Source of the DNA: Streptomyces sp. NBC_00370
GTDB taxonomy: Bacteria; Actinomycetota; Actinomycetes; Streptomycetales; Streptomycetaceae
Reading direction: 5' to 3'
DNA: 64,000 bases
NCBI RefSeq assembly: GCF_036084755.1
Contig: NZ_CP107968.1
Span: 3,813,501-3,877,500, forward strand
Position numbers and translations under genes: made by a program. The notes below the pieces were generated by a model, which had not been told where the DNA came from, searched no databases, and saw nothing but the letters and a program-made list of their open reading frames with translations. Shown piece after piece: positions 33,711-41,257 of the stretch. How positions within the stretch are numbered: the first letter of the stretch is position 1; every line of letters begins with the position of its first letter.

Positions 33711-34571
33711 TCAGTGCGCCGCGCGCACCGCCGAGACCAGGCCGCCGGGGCCCTCGTTCTGCCGTGACGGGGTGAGCACCGGACGCCCGTAGGCCTCGGC
33801 GCGCTCACGCAAGGTGAAGGTCTCCGCCTCCCAGCCGAGACTGTCCAGCCAGCCGACCGGGTCCTCCGGCATCTCCGAGAGCCACATCGACGCCGCCGAT
33901 CCCGGACCGGCGTCCCCACGGAAACGTTCGACCACACCGCGCGAGCCCAGTGTCAGGCCCATCCTGCTGCCTGCCGCGGACAGCGCGCCGATCCGTTCGA
34001 GCAGCAACTGCACCGCGTCCTCGGGCAGGTAGATCAGCAGTCCCTCGGCGATCCACACGGTCGGCCGCGCCGAATCGTGCCCGGCGGCGGTCAGGGCGCC
34101 GGGCCAGTCCTCGCGCAGGTCGACCGGGACGGTGATCCGCTCGCAGCGCGGCACGGCCCGCTCCTGACCCAGCACCGAGGCCTTGAAGCCCAGCGGTTCG
34201 GCCGTGTCCACCTCGAACAGCCTGGTCCCCGCGGGCCAGTCCATCCGGAAGGCCCGGCTGTCCATCCCTGCGCCGAGCAGCACGACCTGCCGGACCCCGG
34301 ACGCGACCGCCCGCTCCAGCAGGTCGTCCAGGAACTTCGTCCGGATGACGATCGAGACGGCCACCCCGAGCCAGCGCCGCCGCGACGCCTCGTCCGCGCG
34401 CGGCGGCAACGGCGCCCCGGGCTCCAGCCCGCCGGCCGTGGCAAAGGCCGCCGCCAGCGGATCCCGGAACAGCGGCTGCTCCCGCGCCGTCTCCAACGCC
34501 CTCACCCTGGCCACGCCCACGGCGGTGGCCCACACCCCGGACGGCTCGCCCCGTCCCCCCGCGTCAGTCAT
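33711..34571 (-). CDS. SAM-dependent methyltransferase (LCMT/TIGR00027 type)
   Basis: 286-residue class I methyltransferase of the leucine carboxyl methyltransferase-like group that is abundant in mycobacteria and Streptomyces. N-terminal WATAVGVARVRALETAR, SAM-binding motif VVLLGAGMDSRAFRMDWP (about 94-111) with acidic E119 in LFEVDTAEP, and VWIAEGLLIYLP (about 170-181). Its methyl acceptor is unknown. Soluble. A tRNA-end-like repeat lies just upstream. Confidence 0.88.
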   Translation of the reverse strand: MTDAGGRGEPSGVWATAVGVARVRALETAREQPLFRDPLAAAFATAGGLEPGAPLPPRADEASRRRWLGVAVSIVIRTKFLDDLLERAVASGVRQVVLLGAGMDSRAFRMDWPAGTRLFEVDTAEPLGFKASVLGQERAVPRCERITVPVDLREDWPGALTAAGHDSARPTVWIAEGLLIYLPEDAVQLLLERIGALSAAGSRMGLTLGSRGVVERFRGDAGPGSAASMWLSEMPEDPVGWLDSLGWEAETFTLRERAEAYGRPVLTPSRQNEGPGGLVSAVRAAH

Positions 34572-34615
34572 GCGCCCAGCCTAGGCCGCCGGGTAGCCAC
34601 GCCCCCGGGCGGCAC

Positions 34616-34665
34616 AAAACCCCAGGGCACCGCAGGCAAGTCCGGGGGTTTCAGAGCCTCCTGTC
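34616..34665. repeat. Partial copy of tRNA-Thr 3' end and terminator (att-like)
   Basis: AAAACCCCAGG-N-GGGGGTTT followed by GAGCCTCCTGTC parallels the terminator and acceptor stem of the tRNA-Thr gene at 36410-36460 over about 50 bases (the last 12 identical). It lies on the far side of the aldo/keto reductase and TetR pair, as an attachment-site copy would. Confidence 0.65.
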
Positions 34666-34677
34666 CCGGTCACGGCA

Positions 34678-35703
34678 CTAGGCGGCGGGGCGTTCTTCGA
34701 GGGGGCGGCGGCGCAGGCCGGCCTGCTGGAGCGCTTGCGGCTTGTAGGCCATGTCGAGCTGGCTCACGTCGGTGCCGGGAGCGACGATGGCGTCGATCTC
34801 GTCCAGCAGGGCGTCGTCCAGCGTGGTGTCGGCACCGGCGAGCAGGTCGTCCAGGTGCTCCATGGTGCGCGGGCCGATGATGGCCGAGGTGACCCCGGGG
34901 TGGGAGACAGCGAACGCCATCGCCAGGTGGGTGAGCTTGATGCCGGAGCGTTCGGCGAGCGGGACGAGCTGCTCGACCACGTCGAGGCGGCGCTCGTCGC
35001 TGTAGTGCTTGAAGAGTCCGCCGCGGTGGGTATCGGCCTGCTGCCCCTTGCGGTAGCGGCCGGTGAGCATGCCCTGGGCGAGCGGGCTCCAGACGAGGGT
35101 CCCGATGCCGTACTTCTGCGCGACGGGCAGGATCTCGCGCTCGATGCCGCGGTCGAGGATGGAGTACGCGGGCTGTTCGGTGCGCAGGCGTTGCAATCCG
35201 CGGGACTCGGCGATCCACTGGGCTTCGACGATGGTGGAGGCCGGGAAGGCCGACGAGCCGACGGCGCGGACCTTGCCGCTGCGCACCAGGTCGGTGAGGG
35301 CCGACAGGGTCTCCTCAAGGTCGACCGTGGGGTCGAGGCGGTGCAGTTGGTAGAGGTCGATGTGGTCGGTGCCCAGGCGCCGCAGCGAGTCTTCGACGGC
35401 CGTCATGATCCAACGCCGGGAGCCGCCGCGCATGTTGGGGTCCTCGCCCATCGCGCCGTTGAGTTTCGTGGCGAGGACGACGTCGTCGCGGCGGCCCTTG
35501 AGGGCCTTGCCGACGATCTCCTCCGACTCGCCGCGCGAGTACACGTCGGCGGTGTCGACGAAGTTGATACCGGAGTCGAGCGCCTTGTGGATGATGCGGA
35601 TCGAGTCGTCGTGGTCGGGATTGCCGATGGCGCCGAACATCATGGCCCCCAGACAGTAGGGGCTGACCTGGATGCCGGTGCGGCCCAGCGTGCGGTACTT
35701 CAT
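34678..35703 (-). CDS. Aldo/keto reductase
   Basis: 341-residue NADPH-dependent TIM-barrel reductase. Catalytic tetrad region: D in NFVDTADVYSRGESE (about 52-56), the Tyr in ADVYS, K84 in VLATKLNG, and H in DLYQLHRLDPT (about 120-130). C-terminal cofactor region AIIGPRTMEHLDDLLAGAD. It belongs to the YajO/AKR11-like group of unknown natural substrates, generally aldehydes. Divergent from a TetR regulator with a palindrome between. The pair is flanked by tRNA-Thr end repeats, suggesting acquisition as a unit. Confidence 0.9.
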   Translation of the reverse strand: MKYRTLGRTGIQVSPYCLGAMMFGAIGNPDHDDSIRIIHKALDSGINFVDTADVYSRGESEEIVGKALKGRRDDVVLATKLNGAMGEDPNMRGGSRRWIMTAVEDSLRRLGTDHIDLYQLHRLDPTVDLEETLSALTDLVRSGKVRAVGSSAFPASTIVEAQWIAESRGLQRLRTEQPAYSILDRGIEREILPVAQKYGIGTLVWSPLAQGMLTGRYRKGQQADTHRGGLFKHYSDERRLDVVEQLVPLAERSGIKLTHLAMAFAVSHPGVTSAIIGPRTMEHLDDLLAGADTTLDDALLDEIDAIVAPGTDVSQLDMAYKPQALQQAGLRRRPLEERPAA

Positions 35704-35747
35704 GGCTGTCCTCCGGTACTGCTGCTGTTACGATCGGTAAAACGGAA

Positions 35748-35765
35748 CGTCTTACCATTTAGACG
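35748..35765. promoter_or_regulatory. TetR operator candidate
   Basis: CGTCT-N8-AGACG lies inside an AT-rich segment between the divergent aldo/keto reductase and TetR genes; CGGAAC copies flank it at 35743 and 35769. Confidence 0.5.
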
Positions 35766-35803
35766 ATACGGAACACCTTCTCAGTTAGCAATCGGAGGGA
35801 CAC

Positions 35804-36388
35804 ATGAGCACGCCCCGCCCCGAGCCGGCCCGCCGGGTGCGCGCAGACGCGCAGCGCAGTGTCGACGCACTGGTCGAGGCGGCTCGTGAGGTGTTCATCG
35901 AAGCGGGCGTGGATGCCCCCGTGCGCCAGATCGCAGGCCGTGCGGGAGTCGGTCTCGCCACGTTCTACCGGCACTTCCCCGAACGCTCGGACCTGGTCTC
36001 GGCCGTCTTCCGGCATGAGGTGGACGCCTGCGCCGACGAGGCGGCCGTCCTGGCCGCGACCCAGGAGCCCTTCGAGGCCCTGGCCCGCTGGCTGCGCCGC
36101 TTCACCGGGTTCGTCGGCACCAAACGCGGGCTGTCCGCGGCCCTGCACTCGGGCAACCCCGCCTTCGAGCCGCTGCCCGCCTACTTCCAACAGAGATTCG
36201 AGCCCGCACTGCGCCAACTCCTCGAAGCGGCAGCGGCCGCCGGTGAGGTCCGCGCCGACATCGCCCCGCTGGACCTGCTGTACGCCGTCTCCCGGATCTG
36301 CACGGGAGGCGTGGACCGCACCGCCGACGAGCGAATGGTCGCGCTGCTCGTCGACGGTCTCCGCTACGGCGCGCGGCGCGACAGCTGA
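35804..36388 (+). CDS. TetR/AcrR family transcriptional regulator
   Basis: 194-residue repressor. Helix-turn-helix at about 14-60: SVDALVEAAREVFIEAG, PVRQIAGRAGVGLATFYRHFPERSDLVSAVF. C-terminal domain of the common Streptomyces TetR type with GFVGTKRGLSAALHSG (about 104-119). ATG preceded by CGGAGGG. Most likely represses the divergent aldo/keto reductase in response to an aldehyde or related ligand. It terminates at the shared tRNA terminator. Confidence 0.92.
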   Translation: MSTPRPEPARRVRADAQRSVDALVEAAREVFIEAGVDAPVRQIAGRAGVGLATFYRHFPERSDLVSAVFRHEVDACADEAAVLAATQEPFEALARWLRRFTGFVGTKRGLSAALHSGNPAFEPLPAYFQQRFEPALRQLLEAAAAAGEVRADIAPLDLLYAVSRICTGGVDRTADERMVALLVDGLRYGARRDS

Positions 36389-36408
36389 GGAGTCCGCCAG
36401 GAAACAGG

Positions 36409-36446
36409 AAAAACCCCAGGTCACGGCGAGTGAGTCCTGGGGTTTT
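36409..36446. terminator. Bidirectional terminator of tRNA-Thr and TetR gene
   Basis: Stem AAAACCCCAGG (36410-36420) with CCTGGGGTTTT (36436-36446) has a T-tract on both strands, so it ends the tRNA (minus) and the TetR gene (plus). Confidence 0.9.
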
Positions 36447-36449
36447 CGG

Positions 36450-36523
36450 AGCCTCCTGTCGGATTCGAACCGACGACCTACGCATTACAAGTGCGTTGCT
36501 CTGGCCAGCTGAGCTAAGGAGGC
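36450..36523 (-). tRNA. tRNA-Thr (anticodon TGT)
   Basis: The minus strand folds as a full cloverleaf. Acceptor GCCTCCT pairs with AGGAGGC, the D arm contains AGCTCAGCTGGCCAGAGC, the anticodon stem-loop is ACGCA-CTTGTAA-TGCGT with anticodon TGT (codon ACA, Thr), and the T arm is GTCGG-TTCGAAT-CCGAC. The discriminator base is T. CCA is not fully encoded. A U-rich terminator follows at once. Confidence 0.95.
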
Positions 36524-36632
36524 GCGCGAGAGAAGTGTAGCCGTCTCCGATCAGTGCTCCGGCAGAATTTCGTGCAGGTGAACCTACTGACAGATCGGAA
36601 ATCCGGGGGTAACGTCACCCCAAGTTCACCCA

Positions 36633-36646
36633 GGTGGACTAGACCC
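36633..36646. promoter_or_regulatory. DasR-type (dre-like) site candidate
   Basis: GGTGGACTAGACCC, 82 bases before msiK, keeps the CTAGACC core of the GlcNAc regulator site (consensus TGGTCTAGACCA), with two mismatches in the inner twelve. It would tie MsiK to chitin/GlcNAc control. Confidence 0.35.
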
Positions 36647-36727
36647 ATCTTCCGCTTCCCTGTGGAAGATCCATTCCTTTACTCGGATCGTCCGGCACGT
36701 TCCTGCCGGTGAAGGGACACACTGATC

Positions 36728-37864
36728 ATGGCTACTGTCTCGTTCGACAAGGCAACCCGGGTCTACCCGGGCTCCACGAAGCCCGCTGTCGACCAGCTTG
36801 AGCTCGATGTCGCCGACGGCGAGTTCCTCGTCCTCGTCGGTCCTTCCGGTTGTGGCAAGTCGACCTCCCTGCGCATGCTCGCGGGTCTTGAGGACGTCAA
36901 CGACGGAGTGATCCGCATCGGTGACCGCGACGTCACGCACCTGCCGCCGAAGGACCGGGACATCGCGATGGTGTTCCAGAACTACGCGCTGTACCCGCAC
37001 ATGTCCGTCGCCGACAACATGGGCTTCGCGCTCAAGATCGCCGGCGTCAACAAGGCGGAGATCCGCAAGAAGGTCGAGGAGGCCGGGAAGATCCTCGACC
37101 TCACCGAGTACCTCGACCGCAAGCCGAAGGCGCTCTCCGGTGGTCAGCGTCAGCGTGTCGCGATGGGCCGCGCCATCGTGCGTGAGCCGCAGGTGTTCCT
37201 CATGGACGAGCCGCTGTCGAACCTCGACGCCAAGCTCCGTGTCTCCACCCGTACCCAGATCGCCTCGCTGCAGCGCCGCCTCGGCATCACCACCGTGTAC
37301 GTCACGCACGACCAGGTCGAGGCCATGACCATGGGTGACCGCGTCGCGGTCCTCAAGGACGGGCTCCTCCAGCAGGTGGACTCGCCGCGCAACATGTACG
37401 ACCGCCCGAAGAACCTCTTCGTCGCCGGCTTCATCGGCTCCCCCGCGATGAACCTGATCGAGGTCCCCATCACCGACGGCGGTGTGAAGTTCGGCAACAC
37501 CATCGTCCCGGTCTCGCGTGAGGCGCTGTCCGCCGCCGCCGACCGCGGCGACACCACCGTCACGGTCGGTGTCCGCCCCGAGCACTTCGACATCGCCGGT
37601 GAAGAGGGCGCGGCCACCAAGTCGCTCTCGAAGGCGACCGACGACGCCCCGGCCGGCCTCGCCGTCGCCGTCAACGTCGTCGAGGAGCTGGGCGCCGACG
37701 GTTACGTCTACGGCTCGGCCGAGCTCGACAACGAGACCAAGGAACTGGTCGTCCGCGTCAACGGCCGTTCGGTGCCGGAGAAGGGCACGACGGTCCACGT
37801 CACCCCGCACCCGGGCGAGCTGCACGTCTTCTCGACCTCCACCGGCGAGCGCCTCACCGACTGA
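36728..37864 (+). CDS. msiK: MsiK, shared ATPase of sugar ABC importers
   Basis: 378-residue UgpC/MalK-type ATPase that in Streptomyces energises several sugar importers (cellobiose, maltose, xylobiose, chitobiose) whose permeases are encoded elsewhere. Walker A GPSGCGKST (about 39-47), Q-loop VFQNYALYPHM, signature LSGGQRQRVAMGRA (about 136-149), Walker B VFLMDEP, switch His in VYVTHDQVEAM, then a regulatory OB-like domain (about 240-378) with VTVGVRPEHFDI. It stands alone without permease or binding-protein genes, as msiK does. A ribosome binding site GAAGGGA precedes the ATG. A candidate DasR site lies upstream and a strong hairpin follows. Confidence 0.95.
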   Translation: MATVSFDKATRVYPGSTKPAVDQLELDVADGEFLVLVGPSGCGKSTSLRMLAGLEDVNDGVIRIGDRDVTHLPPKDRDIAMVFQNYALYPHMSVADNMGFALKIAGVNKAEIRKKVEEAGKILDLTEYLDRKPKALSGGQRQRVAMGRAIVREPQVFLMDEPLSNLDAKLRVSTRTQIASLQRRLGITTVYVTHDQVEAMTMGDRVAVLKDGLLQQVDSPRNMYDRPKNLFVAGFIGSPAMNLIEVPITDGGVKFGNTIVPVSREALSAAADRGDTTVTVGVRPEHFDIAGEEGAATKSLSKATDDAPAGLAVAVNVVEELGADGYVYGSAELDNETKELVVRVNGRSVPEKGTTVHVTPHPGELHVFSTSTGERLTD

Positions 37865-37934
37865 TTCCCCGATCGAAGCGATCGACTGGAACGACTGACG
37901 CGCCCACCCCGTTCACCGGCGCGAATTCGTCCGC

Positions 37935-37962
37935 ACGGCCCCGCACTCCGGTGCGGGGCCGT
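37935..37962 (+). terminator. Intrinsic terminator after msiK
   Basis: A perfect 12-bp stem ACGGCCCCGCAC (37935-37946) with 37951-37962, loop TCCG, lies about 70 bases after the msiK stop. Confidence 0.85.
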
Positions 37963-38105
37963 CGGCGTAAGTCGACAAATGCCCCGGGATACAGGCCACT
38001 TCGACCGAGGGTCGTCAACACGTAATTCGAAAAGACCCCTCGAACCATCCCCCGGCAGAGTGACTAAATGTCGCCAAATCATCACTGGCCGCTACGCTCG
38101 CCTGC

Positions 38106-38525
38106 GTGACCCATACAGCCCGCCGTATCGGCCGAACTCTCGCCTTCGTACTGCCCGTCGTTCTGGTGCTCTCCGGGACCCTCGCTGTCGCGCGTGTCCC
38201 GTGGGCGTCCAGTTCCGAGTCGCAGATCATGACCGCTTCGTCGGACACCGCGTCCGTGAAGGCCAAGTCCCGCACCCCGCAGGACATTCTCCGCGACAAG
38301 CTCCTGGTCGAGCTTCAGGAGAAGGACCCGGGGATCGCCCTGACCCATCTCCAGCGTGAGGTCGAGGCCCGTCCCTCGCTCGCCAAGCACTGCATGTCGA
38401 TCGCCCGGTCCCTGGGCCGCGCGGCCGTCGCCCACTACGGTCCCACACGGGCGCAGTCGTTCTCGCGTCCCGTGTGCGACACGTCGTTCGCCTACGGGGT
38501 CTCCCAGCAGACCGCGGGGAGCTGA
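38106..38525 (+). CDS. Small secreted/membrane-anchored hypothetical protein
   Basis: 139-residue protein. Residues 1-33 form a signal peptide or anchor (MTHTARRIGRTLAFVLPVVL then VLSGTLAVA). The mature part is mostly helical (TPQDILRDKLLVELQEKDP, about 57-75) with two cysteines (HCMSIARSLGRAAVAHYG and VCDTSF) that may pair outside the cell. I do not recognise a family. GTG start. It ends 38 bases before a nucleotidyltransferase gene on the same strand. Confidence 0.78.
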   Translation: MTHTARRIGRTLAFVLPVVLVLSGTLAVARVPWASSSESQIMTASSDTASVKAKSRTPQDILRDKLLVELQEKDPGIALTHLQREVEARPSLAKHCMSIARSLGRAAVAHYGPTRAQSFSRPVCDTSFAYGVSQQTAGS

Positions 38526-38563
38526 CCGAGGGCTCCCTGCCCGCCCCGCATATCGTGCACGGC

Positions 38564-39280
38564 ATGCATACCTATCCGACGCAGGCCGTGGTCCTGGCGG
38601 GCGGCCAGGGGTCGCGGCTGCGCCCGTACACCGATGACCGTCCCAAGCCGATGGTCGAGATCCCCGGCACGGGGACCCCGATCATCGGCCATCAGCTTTC
38701 CTGGCTGGCCGCCGAGGGGGTGACGGACGCCGTCGTCTCCTGCGGCCATCTCGCCGAAGTCCTCCAGGAATGGCTGGAGGACGCCGTGTTGCCGCTCCAC
38801 GTCACCACGGTGGTCGAGTCCGAACCCCTCGGGCGCGGCGGCGGGCTCAAGTACGCCGCCGCGCATCTGAAGGACCCCACCGAGCCCTGGTACGCGACGA
38901 ACGGCGACATCTGGACGCGGTTCTCGCTGCGCGAGATGGCGGCGTTCCACGCGGAGCGCGACGCCACGGCGACGCTGGCGCTGGCCCGGCCCCGGATCCC
39001 CTGGGGGGCCGTGGAGACCGACGAGTTCGGGCATGTCCTCGACTTCATCGAGTCGCCCCCGTCGCCTTATCTGATCAACGCGGGCGTGTACGTCTTCGCC
39101 CCGGACTTCGTGGAGCTGCTGCCCGACCGCGGCGACCACGAACGTACGACGTTCCCCCGGCTGGCCCGTGAGCGCCGGCTGGCGGGCTTCCCGCTGCCGC
39201 AGGGCGCGTACTGGCGGGCCATCGACACCGCGAAGGACCTCACCGAGGCCGCCAAGGAGCTTGCCACCGGCGGGGTTTGA
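38564..39280 (+). CDS. NDP-sugar pyrophosphorylase-like nucleotidyltransferase
   Basis: 238-residue enzyme of the glucose-1-phosphate thymidylyl/GDP-mannose pyrophosphorylase fold, which activates sugar phosphates with NTP. The signature AVVLAGGQGSRLRPYTDDRPKPMVEI (residues 8-33) has the GGxGxRL nucleotide site and KP substrate lysine. Metal Asp in ATNGDIWTRFS (about 107) and GVYVFAPDFVELLP (about 170) complete the fold. It lacks a left-handed beta-helix C-domain, so it is the short form. The sugar is unknown. The ATG at 38564 is used; the open frame continues upstream through the preceding gene. Confidence 0.9.
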   Translation: MHTYPTQAVVLAGGQGSRLRPYTDDRPKPMVEIPGTGTPIIGHQLSWLAAEGVTDAVVSCGHLAEVLQEWLEDAVLPLHVTTVVESEPLGRGGGLKYAAAHLKDPTEPWYATNGDIWTRFSLREMAAFHAERDATATLALARPRIPWGAVETDEFGHVLDFIESPPSPYLINAGVYVFAPDFVELLPDRGDHERTTFPRLARERRLAGFPLPQGAYWRAIDTAKDLTEAAKELATGGV

Positions 39281-39333
39281 GGCTCCTCAAGGCCGCACGT
39301 GCGGATACGTCACGACGTGCGGGTACGTCACGA

Positions 39334-39367
39334 AGGGGCGGCCACCCCTGTCCCGGTGGCCGCCCCT
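39334..39367. terminator. Terminator between convergent genes
   Basis: A perfect 13-bp stem AGGGGCGGCCACC (39334-39346) with 39355-39367 lies between the nucleotidyltransferase and DoxX genes. Confidence 0.85.
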
Positions 39368-39385
39368 CCCTCGTGTGTCCCGGGC

Positions 39386-41122
39386 TCAGCCGAGCAGCCC
39401 GCCGATCGGGTTCTTCGCCCCGCCGCCACCGCCCGACGTCGACCCGCCGCTCGTACCGCCGCTGTCGCCGCCGTCACTGCCGCTGCCGCCGCCCGTGCTG
39501 CCGCCGCCACCGCTCGTACCGCCGCTGGAGGCGGGACCCTGGCTGCCGGTCGCCGGAGGCGCCTGCTGGGCCGTCTGCGGGGGCGCCTGGCCGCCGCCCG
39601 TGCCCTGCGTCCTGCTGGGCTGCTGAGCGGTGCCCGACGTGTCCGACGGGCCGCTCTGCCGGGCGGGCGCCACGCTGCCCGCCGTGGACTGCTGCGCCGT
39701 GGGGCTCTGCGACTTGCCCGCCGACGGCTCCGTCGGACGGCCGCTCGTACGGTCCGAACCGGTCGGCGACTGCGACGCCTTGCTGTGCCGCGACTTCTGC
39801 GGCAGTGGGGCGCCCGGGAGTTGGTTGACCGGGTCCTGGTTCGGGCCCGGCACCGTCACCATGTCGGACGACCGTACGGCCCCGCCGAGCACGGACCCGA
39901 TGAGCAGGGTCAGCCCGATGACGACGCTCGCGATGACCGTGCCACGGCGCAGTACGTGCCTGCGCAGGTCCCAGATCTCGGAGCGCGGACCGAGCTTGCG
40001 CCAGGCCTCGCCCGCGAGGCGTCCGTCGACGGAGTAGACGGGCGCGCCCGCGATGATCAGCGGGGACCAGGCGGCGAGGTAGATGATGTCCGGCGCGTCG
40101 TACGCCGGTACGGTCCGCCAGCTGACGGTGAGGATCAGCGCCGCCGACAGCAGCGTGCCGAGGGAGGCCGCGACCCGCTGCCACAGACCCAGCACCGTGA
40201 GCACACCGGCGACGATCTGGAGGAACGCGACGCTCAGCCCGGCGCCCACCGGGTGCGAGAGCGCGAAGTCGCGCAGCGGCTCGGCGAGGGCCCACGGGTG
40301 CAGCGAGTTGAGCCACTTCACCATGGAGCCGCGCTCGCCGCCGTCGAAGTACACGGGGTCGCAGAGCTTGCCCATGCCGGCGTAGATGGAGATGAACCCG
40401 AGGAACACGCGCAGCGGGAGCAGCACCACGCCGAGGTTCATCCGGCGGCCCGGGTAGTACGCGTGCCGGACGTTGTCGGCGCCGTGCCGTTGGCTGCGCG
40501 GCCCGTCGCGACCGGTGTCGGAACCGGAGTCGGAGTCGGGGTAGAGCTCGTAACTCTGTTCGTCCGGGTCGTGTTCGGGGGTGTCGTACGCGCCGACGGC
40601 CTGCCGCATCGGGGGCAGCAGCGGCCCCCCGGGCCTGCGGCCGCCACCGCCGGGGACGGCGGGGACGACGGTCGTGCCGTCGTCGTCGAGGTCGATCCGG
40701 GGGATGACCTGCGTGGCGCCGGTGTCGTAGCCCTCCGCCGCTTCGGGATAGCCGCCGCCGGCGGCCACGCCGCCCGCGCGCACCGCTGAGGAGTTCCGTA
40801 CGGCCTGGAGGAGCCCGGTCGCTCCGGGGTCACCCGGTTCGGACCTGCCGCTCCAGACGACGGGTGCCCGGCGGCGTACGGCGCCGGCGCCCGCGGCGCC
40901 TGCCTTGCCTGCGGTGCCGCTCATGGCGGGGATACGCGCGGTGTCGGCGCCCGCGCGTGCGGTGCCTGCGCGTGCGGTGCCCGTGCGCTGGGGCGTCGCG
41001 AGTTTCACCCGGAAGCTGGCGTGGTTCACGATGACCTGCGCGGGATCGCAGTCCACCTTGAGCATGCTCAGCGGGGGCTGATCGTCGAACCCGGGCCGGG
41101 GCGTTCTGGTGTCCACACTCAT
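39386..41122 (-). CDS. DoxX family membrane protein with long disordered ends
   Basis: 578-residue protein. Residues 1-230 are low-complexity cytosolic sequence rich in Ala/Gly/Pro/Asp. The DoxX four-helix domain covers about 232-425: MNLGVVLLPLRVFLGFISIYAGMGKLCDPVYF then further TM segments VAFLQIVAGVLTVLGLW, LGTLLSAALILTVSW and ASVVIGLTLLIGSVLGG. The tail (430-578) is a Ser/Gly/Gln/Thr linker, probably outside. DoxX proteins act in redox or sulfur metabolism in various bacteria; no partner enzyme is adjacent here, and the actinobacterial role is unknown. Divergent from a glycosyltransferase. Confidence 0.88.
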   Translation of the reverse strand: MSVDTRTPRPGFDDQPPLSMLKVDCDPAQVIVNHASFRVKLATPQRTGTARAGTARAGADTARIPAMSGTAGKAGAAGAGAVRRRAPVVWSGRSEPGDPGATGLLQAVRNSSAVRAGGVAAGGGYPEAAEGYDTGATQVIPRIDLDDDGTTVVPAVPGGGGRRPGGPLLPPMRQAVGAYDTPEHDPDEQSYELYPDSDSGSDTGRDGPRSQRHGADNVRHAYYPGRRMNLGVVLLPLRVFLGFISIYAGMGKLCDPVYFDGGERGSMVKWLNSLHPWALAEPLRDFALSHPVGAGLSVAFLQIVAGVLTVLGLWQRVAASLGTLLSAALILTVSWRTVPAYDAPDIIYLAAWSPLIIAGAPVYSVDGRLAGEAWRKLGPRSEIWDLRRHVLRRGTVIASVVIGLTLLIGSVLGGAVRSSDMVTVPGPNQDPVNQLPGAPLPQKSRHSKASQSPTGSDRTSGRPTEPSAGKSQSPTAQQSTAGSVAPARQSGPSDTSGTAQQPSRTQGTGGGQAPPQTAQQAPPATGSQGPASSGGTSGGGGSTGGGSGSDGGDSGGTSGGSTSGGGGGAKNPIGGLLG

Positions 41123-41257
41123 CTAACCGAGTGACTTGTGTTTAGGACACTGCCTTGACGCGCGCGATATGTCCGAGACCCGTCAAGATCATCCGGCGCC
41201 GCCCCGATCTGTTGGCCGGACGCGCCGCAAGTGTTCCTTTTGCGGCATCCTGCTTCC

